Source of the DNA: Oscillospiraceae bacterium
GTDB taxonomy: Bacteria; Bacillota_A; Clostridia; Oscillospirales; Ruminococcaceae
Length of the DNA stretch: 25,551 nt
NCBI GenBank assembly: GCA_900766795.1
Contig: CAAFWX010000323.1
Location: 1 to 25,551, forward strand
Reading direction: 5' to 3'
The stretch's first letter is position 1. Every line of letters starts with the position of its first letter. The notes beneath the pieces are model-generated. The model was not told where the DNA came from, did no database searches, and was given only the letters and a program-made list of their open reading frames with translations. Positions 1 to 6,218 of the stretch are shown here, piece after piece. Both the position numbers and the translations under genes were made by a program.

Positions 1-1
1 C

Positions 2-250
2 GCGCTTTCAAAGACGTGGCGAGGGTTTGCGGAGAGTCTTTCGGCTGTGCAGGTGGAGGTGCTAGCCGCCCTCACCCGCGGCACCGCCGAGGACTACTGC
101 CGCCGCTACGGCTTGTTCCCCGAAACGGTCTTTGAGGGAATAAACGAGCTTGCGCTGGAGGCAATGGGAGATATCGTCATAGAATGCGGGGAGATAATCC
201 CCGACTATGAGCGGGACATTAAGAAGATTGTCGATGCAGCAGATATTTAA
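2..250 (+). CDS. C-terminal fragment of a TerB-C-domain-like protein (5' end outside window)
   Basis: An open frame enters from the left edge and ends at TAA 248-250, leaving 82 codons. The visible part has the pattern W-x2-F-x3-L-x3-Q-x3-L, then INELALEAMGD followed by an acidic and hydrophobic tail (PDYERDIKKIV). This resembles the end of the TerB-C domain found at the C terminus of large clostridial proteins that also carry a TerB-N region and are often linked to tellurite/stress or ATPase functions. Only the last domain can be seen, so the role of the whole protein is unknown. No T-tract terminator is evident just after the stop. The family call rests on motif memory and is moderate; that the frame is coding is fairly sure. 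Confidence 0.55.
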   Translation, partial: ALSKTWRGFAESLSAVQVEVLAALTRGTAEDYCRRYGLFPETVFEGINELALEAMGDIVIECGEIIPDYERDIKKIVDAADI

Positions 251-318
251 GGCAATACCGGCTTGCGCCTTTGCCGTCGGGGGAATTTTTTGCCGCCAAA
301 AACCTCAAATCGTTTGAC

Positions 319-558
319 GTAGGGGCGACCTCTGGTCGCCCGCTCAGATTGTCGAAAAAGTATATTTTCAGGCTGGCGAGAAATCGTCAGCTGCTAGGAA
401 CCCGCACCACGACTAGGCTTTGTGCCTGTCGTGGTGCGGTGGGTTTTGCGCATAATTCTACTTTTAACTCCTTACTGTAACAAACATTTTGTGCAAAACC
501 ATCGACGCAGATGGCGGTTTATCGACAGCCTGTGCGGGCAACCACAGGTCGCCCCTAC
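319..558. repeat. Structured repeat element, copy 1, with flanking inverted repeats
   Basis: The gap between the TerB-C-like gene and the aminotransferase is filled by a highly structured element. The outer 12-bp inverted repeat GTAGGGGCGACC (319-330) is matched by its exact complement at 547-558, and each end also folds on itself (323-330 with 334-341; 536-543 with 547-554, one mismatch). Inside, a long closing stem pairs 369-394 with 507-532, broken only by G-A mismatches and GU pairs. It encloses a perfect 12-bp hairpin (402-413 with 428-439) capped by AGGC-TTTGT-GCCT, and a second hairpin (442-452 with 490-500). The core is shared with the element at 13998-14149. It lies upstream of, and outside, the promoter at 600-628. 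Its orientation and function are unknown. Confidence 0.8.
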
Positions 559-599
559 ATAAGAAAAATTTGATTTTCGTGAAATTTTTTCTTTATCGC

Positions 600-628
600 T
601 TTACAACGGCGCATAATTGTGATATAAT
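600..628 (+). promoter_or_regulatory. Sigma-A promoter of the aminotransferase-trpS operon
   Basis: TTTACA (600-605), a 17-bp spacer and TATAAT (623-628), with an extended -10 TG at 620-621. The predicted start is near 635, about 42 nt before the ATG at 677. Confidence 0.75.
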
Positions 629-676
629 GAAGTGTGAATTATTTTTATGCTGCTTTTGCAAGGAGAAATTAATATC

Positions 677-1864
677 ATGCTCAAACCGTTTTCTGACCGC
701 GTTTCCGGGCTTCAGCCCTCCGCGATACGCGAGATACTCAAATTCACCGCTGACCCCGAGGTGATAAGCTTCGCTGCGGGAAACCCCGCGCCCGAGGCTT
801 TCCCGACCGATATTATCGCAAGACTTTCCGCGGAGATTTTCGCCGAGGAGCCGATAAACGCGCTGCAATACTCCATCACCGAGGGCTATACGCCGCTGCG
901 CGAATGGCTGAAAGACGACCTCTTAAAAAAGAACCTCTTCAAAAGCGGCGATATGGTTGTAATGACCGCCGGCGCACAGCAGGCTATCGAAACCACCGCG
1001 AAAATCCTCTGCAACGAGGGAGATGTTGTCATCTGCGAGAACCCCTCGTTTATCGGCTCGCTGAACGCATTCAGGAGCTACGGCGTGAAGCTTGTCGGAA
1101 TCGAGATGGACGACGACGGCATGAAGCCCGACGAGCTTGAGGCAGCCCTTAAGGCGCACCCCAGCGCAAAGTTCATCTACACCATACCAAACTTCCAGAA
1201 CCCCTCCGGAAAGACCACTTCGCTTTCGCGCAGAAAGGAAGTGCTGGCGCTTGCGAAGAAATACGGGGTGTATATTCTGGAGGACAATCCGTATGGCGCG
1301 CTGCGCTTCGCGGGAGAGGACATTCCATGCATAAAGGAGCTTGACGACGGAGCAAACGTGCTCTACGCGGGCACTTTCTCAAAGACGCTTGCGCCGGGGC
1401 TTCGCGTGGGCTATCTTCTGGGCGCTTCGGAGATTGTCGGAAAGGCGGTTGTCGGACTTCAGACCAGCACTGTGCACACCAACATCTGGGCGCAGATGCT
1501 CACCTACCGCTTCCTCACAACCGTGGATTTCGAGGAACATCTGACAAAGCTGCGCGCAATCTACCGCGATAAGTGTGCGCGTATGCTGAACGGACTTCGG
1601 GCAGAGCTTCCCGAGTTCATCTCCCTCACACAGCCGCAGGGCGGTCTGTTCATCTGGGCAACGCTCCCCGAAAAATACGACATGAACGGCTTCTGCACCG
1701 AAGCTGTGAAGCGAAAGGTTGCCGTTGTTCCCGGAAACGCATTCTGCGCGGACGAGAACGAAATCTCCCACTCCTTCCGCCTTAACTTCTCCACCCCCAC
1801 CGATGAGCAGATTGACAGGGGAGTTCAGCTTCTCGGCACGGCTGCAAAAGAAATTCTGAAATAA
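677..1864 (+). CDS. PLP-dependent aminotransferase, fold type I (2-aminoadipate/aromatic aminotransferase type)
   Basis: A 395-residue cytosolic transaminase of the class I/II group, in the branch annotated as 2-aminoadipate or LysN/ARO8-like and related to the catalytic half of MocR regulators. There is no N-terminal GntR helix-turn-helix, so it is an enzyme only. Visible active-site features are YTIPNFQNPSG (about 168-178), EDNPYG with the PLP-pyridine Asp203, SKTLAPGLRVGY with the Schiff-base Lys236 and phosphate-binding Arg243, and a C-terminal SFRLNF that should carry the substrate-carboxylate Arg. The start at 677 is chosen because AAGGAGA lies at 660-666; the upstream ATG at 647 has no ribosome binding site. 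trpS follows 22 nt downstream, so the two are probably co-transcribed. The exact amino-donor specificity cannot be read from sequence. Confidence 0.88.
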   Translation: MLKPFSDRVSGLQPSAIREILKFTADPEVISFAAGNPAPEAFPTDIIARLSAEIFAEEPINALQYSITEGYTPLREWLKDDLLKKNLFKSGDMVVMTAGAQQAIETTAKILCNEGDVVICENPSFIGSLNAFRSYGVKLVGIEMDDDGMKPDELEAALKAHPSAKFIYTIPNFQNPSGKTTSLSRRKEVLALAKKYGVYILEDNPYGALRFAGEDIPCIKELDDGANVLYAGTFSKTLAPGLRVGYLLGASEIVGKAVVGLQTSTVHTNIWAQMLTYRFLTTVDFEEHLTKLRAIYRDKCARMLNGLRAELPEFISLTQPQGGLFIWATLPEKYDMNGFCTEAVKRKVAVVPGNAFCADENEISHSFRLNFSTPTDEQIDRGVQLLGTAAKEILK

Positions 1865-1886
1865 CCCCGAAAGGAAACAACATAAA

Positions 1887-2882
1887 ATGGAAGAGAAAAA
1901 GAATATGCTGAGCCTGATTCAGCCGACAAATACGCCTCACCTCGGAAATTATCTTGGCGCTATGCAGAACTGGGTCAGACTCCAGAACGACTACAACTGC
2001 TTTTTCGGTATCGCGGACCTGCACTCCATCACCGTAAGACAGGACCCCGTAAAGCTGCGCAATCAGATAAAGGAAAGCTACGCGCTGCTTATCGCGTGCG
2101 GTCTTGACCCCGAGAAGTCTACGCTTTTCGTGCAGGGACACAACCCGAACCACGCCGAGCTTTCATGGATTCTGTCCTGCTACACCCAGTTCGGCGAGCT
2201 TTCCCGCATGACCCAGTTCAAAGACAAGTCCGCGAAGCACCCCGATAACATCAACGCGGGTCTGTTCACCTACCCAGTGCTGATGGCGGCGGATATCCTG
2301 CTGTATCAGGCTGACCTTGTTCCCGTGGGAGTTGACCAGAGCCAGCACATCGAGCTTGCGCGAAACATTGCGCAGCGCTTTAACGGCGTTCACGGCGATG
2401 TGTTCACCATGCCCGAGGGATATATCACCAAGACCACCGCAAAGGTGATGTCGCTTCAGGACCCCACCAAGAAGATGTCCAAGTCCGACGAAAACCCCAA
2501 CGCCTCCGTATGGATTCTCGACGATAAGGACACAATAATCCGTAAGTTCAAGCGCGCCGTAACCGACAGCGAAGCCGAGGTTTGCGCACGCGAGGGCAAG
2601 GACGGTATCATCAACCTCATGTCCATCTACTCCGCTGTTGCAGACAAGTCGTTTGAGGAAATCGAGCGCGAGTTTGCGGGCAAGGGCTACGGCGAGTTCA
2701 AGCTTGCCGTCGGCGAAGCTACCGCGGATATGCTTGCCCCCATGCAGCAGGAGTTCAAGCGCCTGTTCGCTGACAAGGGCTATCTTGAGGACTGCATGAA
2801 GAAGGGCGCGGAGAAGGCATACAGAACCTCCAGAAAAACTCTGCAAAAGGTTCAGAAAAAGGTCGGCTTTGTCACATTCTGA
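1887..2882 (+). CDS. trpS: Tryptophanyl-tRNA synthetase
   Basis: A 331-residue class Ic synthetase that activates tryptophan and loads it onto tRNA-Trp; its length is typical for bacterial TrpRS. The HIGH-type motif appears as TPHLGNYLGAM (residues 16-26) and the KMSKS loop as KKMSKSDENPN (195-205). The middle holds the GVDQSQHIELAR segment typical of the family. The entry motif reads SLIQPTNTPHLGNY rather than the commoner SGIQPSGxLHLGNY, a variant I associate with clostridial enzymes. AAGGAAA precedes the ATG. It sits 22 nt behind the aminotransferase gene. I see no T-box leader in front of the pair, so tRNA-responsive control is not evident. There is no clear terminator after the stop. Confidence 0.97.
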   Translation: MEEKKNMLSLIQPTNTPHLGNYLGAMQNWVRLQNDYNCFFGIADLHSITVRQDPVKLRNQIKESYALLIACGLDPEKSTLFVQGHNPNHAELSWILSCYTQFGELSRMTQFKDKSAKHPDNINAGLFTYPVLMAADILLYQADLVPVGVDQSQHIELARNIAQRFNGVHGDVFTMPEGYITKTTAKVMSLQDPTKKMSKSDENPNASVWILDDKDTIIRKFKRAVTDSEAEVCAREGKDGIINLMSIYSAVADKSFEEIEREFAGKGYGEFKLAVGEATADMLAPMQQEFKRLFADKGYLEDCMKKGAEKAYRTSRKTLQKVQKKVGFVTF

Positions 2883-3024
2883 TAATGCCGCGGGCGCGTT
2901 TATACATTGTGTATAATGACAACGCAATATAATGCGCTGAAATCGTCAAAAGCATGAAAAGCAATGAAAATGCGGAGCGTTTATTGTGAAAATCCACAAA
3001 ATTGGGGCAATTTATAAAAAACGC

Positions 3025-3053
3025 TTGCAATTTGAACGCGTTTCTGCTAAAAT
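3025..3053 (+). promoter_or_regulatory. Sigma-A promoter of rpmB
   Basis: TTGCAA (3025-3030), a 17-bp spacer and TAAAAT (3048-3053), with an extended -10 TGc at 3045-3047. The predicted start is near 3060, giving a leader of about 40 nt to the rpmB ATG. Confidence 0.8.
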
Positions 3054-3100
3054 ATTATTTGTTACTGATAAAATATACAGTAGAGAGGTAGGTGCTTAAA

Positions 3101-3289
3101 ATGGCAAAATGTGAAATCTGCGGAAAGAGCGTAACCTTCGGTATTAAGGTTTCCCACTCCCACAGACGCAGCAACAGAACCTATAAGCCGAATGTAAAGA
3201 AGGTTAAGGCTATCGTAAACGGCACTCCTTGCAGAGTAAACGCTTGCACACGCTGCCTGCGCTCCGGTCTTGTACAGAGAGCTAACTGA
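3101..3289 (+). CDS. rpmB: Large ribosomal subunit protein bL28
   Basis: A 62-residue, very basic protein of the 50S subunit. MAKCEICGK at the N terminus and CTRCLRSG near the C terminus give the Cys4/Cys7 and Cys49/Cys52 pairs of the zinc-binding (C+) form of L28, and SHSHRRSNRTYKPN is the family signature. The ATG at 3101 is preferred over an in-frame start at 3092 because L28 begins MAK and GAGAGGTAGG lies 10-18 nt upstream of it. It is monocistronic, with its own promoter (3025-3053) and a hairpin-T5 terminator (3319-3345). A zinc-ligand L28 suggests that a cysteine-free paralogue for zinc starvation could exist elsewhere, but nothing here shows it. Confidence 0.97.
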   Translation: MAKCEICGKSVTFGIKVSHSHRRSNRTYKPNVKKVKAIVNGTPCRVNACTRCLRSGLVQRAN

Positions 3290-3318
3290 TTTTTCGGAAT
3301 ATTGGTTACAGATGATAT

Positions 3319-3345
3319 CCCCCGCCCATACGGACGGGGGTTTTT
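3319..3345 (+). terminator. Rho-independent terminator of rpmB
   Basis: CCCCCG (3319-3324) pairs with CGGGGG (3335-3340), extended by CC/GG after one mismatch, and TTTTT follows at 3341-3345. It lies 30 nt after the rpmB stop and just before the convergent BofC-C-like gene. It has no T-tract in the minus direction. Confidence 0.85.
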
Positions 3346-3354
3346 CTGTTATTG

Positions 3355-3675
3355 TCACTCGATTTCGAGGTCCTCTAAAAGGCGGTTGACCTCGTTAAGT
3401 CCGCGAAGGCGGATTCCGTCGCTGAGAAGATACGCGTCTGCGGCGTTTATCTGAGAGATGGGAGTGGAAAAGACCGCCGCAGGCTCGTCCTCGCCCTCCA
3501 CGAACAGCGCAACGCTGCCGTCGTATTCCCTCAGCACATAGCACACGACATTCTCATTCAGCGACTCTTTGACGTCTGCCAGCACCTCCTTGCCCTCTCC
3601 TGCCATATATGCGGCGCTTCCGCCCACGATTGCAATTGCTGCAAGCGACCCGAGCATTTTTCCGTAAAAGCTCAT
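3355..3675 (-). CDS. Membrane-anchored BofC C-terminal-domain-like protein
   Basis: A 106-residue protein with one hydrophobic segment near the N terminus (about residues 8-25, LGSLAAIAIVGGSAAYMA), predicted to anchor a small domain outside the cell. The rest, YVLREYDGSVALFVEGEDEP followed by SQINAADAYLLSDGIRLR and a leucine-rich end, fits the pattern of the domain at the C terminus of BofC (forespore regulator of sigma-K checkpoint proteolysis in Bacillus) and of many small clostridial proteins. In that pattern an EYxGxxALF strand pair is followed by LLxxGIRxxxxxxLxxLLED. The start is fixed by AAAGGAGG directly upstream of the ATG at 3675. A longer open frame upstream lacks a ribosome binding site. 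A 7-bp hairpin (3692-3698 with 3706-3712) sits just upstream of the Shine-Dalgarno. Its function here is unknown. Confidence 0.65.
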   Translation of the reverse strand: MSFYGKMLGSLAAIAIVGGSAAYMAGEGKEVLADVKESLNENVVCYVLREYDGSVALFVEGEDEPAAVFSTPISQINAADAYLLSDGIRLRGLNEVNRLLEDLEIE

Positions 3676-3721
3676 AATATGCCCTCCTTTGGCTTCCGCT
3701 TTTTTCGGAAGCTTTGGAGAT

Positions 3722-3751
3722 ATTATTGGCTTCACGGACGTTTTTATGCAA
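3722..3751 (-). promoter_or_regulatory. Possible promoter of the BofC-C-like gene
   Basis: On the minus strand TTGCAT (3746-3751), an 18-bp spacer and AATAAT (3722-3727) lie 47 nt upstream of the ATG. The match is moderate, and a sporulation sigma factor could be used instead. Confidence 0.35.
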
Positions 3752-3759
3752 AACAGCAA

Positions 3760-3790
3760 GCGCCGCAGCCTGTTTGGCAAGCTGCGGCGC
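3760..3790 (-). terminator. Terminator-like hairpin after the HD-domain gene
   Basis: A perfect 10-bp stem (GCGCCGCAGC, 3760-3769, with 3781-3790) lies 28 nt past the HD-gene stop on the minus strand. The following T content is poor (TTGCTGTTTT), so it may be a weak terminator. Confidence 0.6.
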
Positions 3791-3817
3791 AGAATATTAT
3801 GTACTAAAATCGAATTA

Positions 3818-4405
3818 TTACTTTTCCGAGCCTTCGAGAAAGTAGCTTGCCTCCATGTCCGCAACCGACAGCGCAAACGCAAACGGGTACATCTCCAGTG
3901 CCCTGCCGACGGTGTTTTTGTCCTCGCCGCCCGAAAAGCCCATGTGCCAGCGTATCGCCATAGCTTCATCGCGGGTAAGGCGCATGAAGCCGCTCACCAT
4001 ATAGACGGACTTCTCTCCGTGACCGTAGGGAAGCGTGTCGTTTATCTCATAATACGGCACCTTTTCCCACTGCCCCGTTTTTTCGTTCTTTGCGTTTCTG
4101 AAAGAGGTGCGGTAGAAATTCACCTTGCATACGTCATGAAGCAGCGCCGCAATTGCTATGCTCTCGTCCGTTGCCGTCAGACCGTATTCGCCCTTGACGC
4201 GCTCGCGCTCCATATACGCCACAAGGCAGTGGTAAACGTTCAGCGAGTGGCGAAGCAGCCCTCCCTCAAACGCGTTGTGATAGCGGGTGCTGGCGGGGGC
4301 GGTGAAAAAATCGCTCTTGTTTTCGAGAAAATCCAGCAGCTTGTCAGCGCCCTCGCGGTGTATCTTGTCCTTGAATATCCCTATAAATTCTTCCTTGTCA
4401 GTCAT
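3818..4405 (-). CDS. HD-domain metal-dependent phosphohydrolase
   Basis: A 195-residue protein with the HD superfamily metal site: His53 in HNAFEGGLLRHSLNVY, His90-Asp91 in AALLHDVCK, His129 in GHGEKS, His154 in RWHMG and Asp183 in SVADMEA. The layout resembles the HD half of YhaM/CBF1-type proteins, which also read GGLLxHxLxV, but there is no N-terminal OB fold, so exonuclease activity should not be assumed; the substrate may be a nucleotide or nucleic acid. The start at 4405 follows GGGGAGA and comes one base after the stop of the lipoprotein gene (TGA-C-ATG), which indicates translational coupling. A longer frame reaching 4468 overlaps the lipoprotein gene and lacks a ribosome binding site. 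Confidence 0.85.
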   Translation of the reverse strand: MTDKEEFIGIFKDKIHREGADKLLDFLENKSDFFTAPASTRYHNAFEGGLLRHSLNVYHCLVAYMERERVKGEYGLTATDESIAIAALLHDVCKVNFYRTSFRNAKNEKTGQWEKVPYYEINDTLPYGHGEKSVYMVSGFMRLTRDEAMAIRWHMGFSGGEDKNTVGRALEMYPFAFALSVADMEASYFLEGSEK

Positions 4406-4406
4406 G

Positions 4407-5234
4407 TCATTCTCCCCAGCCCGTGAATTGAACCTGCTGTCTGTTAAGACACCTGTTCTCTGCGTCAAAGGTGTATTCGTACTTTATCACAGTGTAGTTT
4501 CCGCTGTACTGTTCCACCACCAGATTCTGCGTCATAAGCCCCGCTGCTTTCATTTCGGGGTGCGTTCCGTATGGGGCAACCTCGCGCCCGTACTCATACA
4601 CCGGCACCTCGCAGATTTTCTTGTCAAACACCGCGAAATACCTCGCGTACTGCGGCACCTCCACCTCGTTTACCATGTAAAAATCCAGCTGAACAAGGTC
4701 AGGGTATTCGTCCGCGTCAAACATGCGCTTGTTCGAGATAAGCTCGCAGCCGTAGGAAAGATTGTCCGTCACGCTTTCGAGGATAAGAAACCTGTCGTCG
4801 CGCGGCACGTTTATCTTAAGGCTGTCAATCACCTCGCCGCGCTTCATCAAATCAAGCCGAAAGTCGCCGTAAAGCTCGCCCTTGACATAGGTGGTGTCGA
4901 TGTCCGTGCTGTTTGCGTCCTCGTATTTCACGCCCGAGATTTCAAGCGTGTAATAGTCCCCGTCGGAGTAGATGTTCATTATAGAATAGGAAAGCCTGTT
5001 GCCGTCAACGCGCGGGGTCTGAACGGCTTCGGGGATTACATCGGTCGGCGCGAGGGAGGTAGCTTCTGCGGTTGACGCGGTGGTGATTTTCGGGGTTTCG
5101 GTGATAACAGGCTCCGGCTCGGAGCTTTGGGCGGTTGTCTTATGAACCCGCGAGGAACTTCCCTCGTTTTCGAGATTGCACCCCGAAAGGCAAACCAGCG
5201 CAGCAGCTGCCAAAACCGAAATAATCCTTTTCAT
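4407..5234 (-). CDS. Putative secreted lipoprotein of unknown function
   Basis: 275 residues. A type II signal peptide, MKRIISVLAAAALVCLSGC, ends in the lipobox L-S-G-C with Cys19 as the lipidation site. A Ser/Thr/Pro/Glu-rich linker covers about residues 25-70, followed by a beta-rich domain with no motif I recognise. The protein should sit on the outer face of the membrane. The start at 5234 follows GGAGGTGATTTTG; a frame open further upstream would bury the signal peptide. A good promoter lies at 5275-5303. It heads a two-gene operon with the cytosolic HD-domain gene, one base downstream. Whether the two products share a function is unknown. Confidence 0.8.
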   Translation of the reverse strand: MKRIISVLAAAALVCLSGCNLENEGSSSRVHKTTAQSSEPEPVITETPKITTASTAEATSLAPTDVIPEAVQTPRVDGNRLSYSIMNIYSDGDYYTLEISGVKYEDANSTDIDTTYVKGELYGDFRLDLMKRGEVIDSLKINVPRDDRFLILESVTDNLSYGCELISNKRMFDADEYPDLVQLDFYMVNEVEVPQYARYFAVFDKKICEVPVYEYGREVAPYGTHPEMKAAGLMTQNLVVEQYSGNYTVIKYEYTFDAENRCLNRQQVQFTGWGE

Positions 5235-5274
5235 CAAAATCACCTCCGCTGAATTTCTGTCATATATCATATAT

Positions 5275-5303
5275 ATTATAATCAAATCCCGCAAAAAAAT
5301 CAA
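5275..5303 (-). promoter_or_regulatory. Sigma-A promoter of the lipoprotein-HD operon
   Basis: Read on the minus strand: TTGATT (5298-5303), a 17-bp spacer and TATAAT (5275-5280). The leader to the ATG is about 34 nt. A 10-bp inverted repeat (5306-5315 with 5334-5343) lies immediately upstream of the -35. Confidence 0.75.
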
Positions 5304-5305
5304 GC

Positions 5306-5343
5306 CCTAAAAGCGCAGGGAGCATCTAGTGTCCGCTTTTAGG
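5306..5343. repeat. Inverted repeat next to the lipoprotein promoter
   Basis: CCTAAAAGCG (5306-5315) is perfectly complementary to CGCTTTTAGG (5334-5343), with 18 bases between. It abuts the -35 of the minus-strand promoter, so it could be an operator. A run of seven T bases (5293-5299 on the minus strand) also follows after six bases, so a second terminator for the pyrG-ppk1 operon is possible. Confidence 0.45.
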
Positions 5344-5365
5344 CTCATATTATGTCGGAACAGAG

Positions 5366-5399
5366 AAAAACCCCACAGCTGTACCTGCTGCGGGGTTTT
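5366..5399 (-). terminator. Terminator of the pyrG-ppk1-hypothetical operon
   Basis: CCCC-A-CAG (5371-5378) pairs with CTG-C-GGGG (5388-5395) with one mismatch, flanked by AAAAA on the left and TTTT on the right, so it can act in both directions. It starts 5 nt past the stop of the small frame at 5405-5629 but more than 200 nt past the stop at 5611. Confidence 0.8.
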
Positions 5400-5404
5400 G
5401 ACTG

Positions 5405-5629
5405 CTAGGCGAAAAAAGGAAGGAAAAACGCTTCGCAGTCGGGGGAGGTATTATTTATGTGAAGCATGAAGCGAAATGGGCTGTCTTCATGCGTATCCAG
5501 CAGGGCTTGTTCGTTTCCTGCTGTGATTATATAATACCCCATGTTTCTGACTACAATATTAACGTTTGATGAAAAGTAGGTGAAACAATGGCACTCGGCG
5601 GGTAAGAGTGCTAAGGCAGCGCCGCACAA
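5405..5629 (-). pseudogene. Possible frameshifted tail of the upstream hypothetical gene
   Basis: An open frame of 74 codons overlaps the last 19 bases of the hypothetical gene at 5611-6210 in the -1 frame. It has no ATG with a ribosome binding site: its first possible start is TTG 5629, and the ATG at residue 30 has no Shine-Dalgarno. It ends 5 nt before the operon terminator, where the end of the last coding region is expected. The simplest reading is that the upstream protein once ran on into this frame and an indel now stops it at 5611. The translated tail (RNMGYYIITAGNEQALLDTH) looks protein-like but matches nothing I know. A separate small gene or plain non-coding sequence remains possible. 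Confidence 0.3.
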
Positions 5630-6210
5630 TTACCGGCTGCCGCCGATTCAATATCGCCGAAATCAAGCAGTCTGCCGTATTCCTCATACCAACACTCGCC
5701 CCATTCGCGCCCGTGGTATTCCTCTGTCACAATGCCGTCGCTGTCAACAACCCGCCCCTGCCCGTAGCAGTGCGCCTTTATCCAACCGACGTTGCAGAAA
5801 TTCCTCCGAAAGAGTTCTATATCGGCAATAAACCGCTTCTCGGTGTAAACCTCGCGCTCATTCGTAACGCAGTTTTGCGCCTGCGCGTATTCGGTAATTC
5901 CCCGCCCGCGCATGACCGCAAGAAAGTATTCCGCCGCCGAAAGCATAATCACCGCAAACTCGTGAAAATCCGTTTCAAACTCGCCGGTGTACGGATACGG
6001 ACCCGAGTAAATTGTCGGTCCGCGGCGCAGCTCGCCGTCCTCTGCGCAGGGTATGTTTATCCCCGCATAATCGCTTACAGCACAGCTTTCGCCTCGCGCT
6101 ATGCGGGAAAATGCCATCGGGAAGTATCGGGAAGCCGCATACTCGCCGAAAAAACCGATAACGAAAGCATAGCGCTCTTGATTCAGCGGAAAGAAATCCT
6201 TATAGTCCAT
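5611..6210 (-). CDS. Hypothetical protein downstream of ppk1
   Basis: 199 residues, rich in aromatic and acidic residues, with no signal peptide or membrane segment, so probably cytosolic. I recognise no family. Visible features are an FFGEYAASRYF segment near the N terminus, a hydrophobic helix HEFAVIMLSAAEYFLAVM in the middle and a tryptophan-rich EYHGREWGECWYEEYGRLLDF near the end. The ATG is 8 nt after the ppk1 stop and preceded only by GGAAG, so it probably depends on read-through and coupling from ppk1. The ending ESAAAGNCAALP is atypical and an overlapping frame continues to the terminator, so the native C terminus may have been lost by a frameshift. Compact aromatic-rich proteins of this kind are often immunity or accessory proteins, but nothing proves that here. 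Confidence 0.6.
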   Translation of the reverse strand: MDYKDFFPLNQERYAFVIGFFGEYAASRYFPMAFSRIARGESCAVSDYAGINIPCAEDGELRRGPTIYSGPYPYTGEFETDFHEFAVIMLSAAEYFLAVMRGRGITEYAQAQNCVTNEREVYTEKRFIADIELFRRNFCNVGWIKAHCYGQGRVVDSDGIVTEEYHGREWGECWYEEYGRLLDFGDIESAAAGNCAALP

Positions 6211-6218
6211 GACTTCCG

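Noticed and set aside
319..558. CRISPR array or insertion sequence remnant
   Set aside because: There are no regularly spaced direct repeats and no transposase coding trace; the repeats are inverted and structural.
2900..2916. Dyad TTATACA-TTG-TGTATAA after trpS as a terminator or operator
   Set aside because: It has no T-tract, is AT-rich and sits far from the rpmB promoter; chance is likely in this AT-rich gap (2883-3100).
5611..6210. CdiI-type immunity protein for the hypothetical gene after ppk1
   Set aside because: Only general composition suggested it; there is no toxin gene nearby and no motif I can point to.
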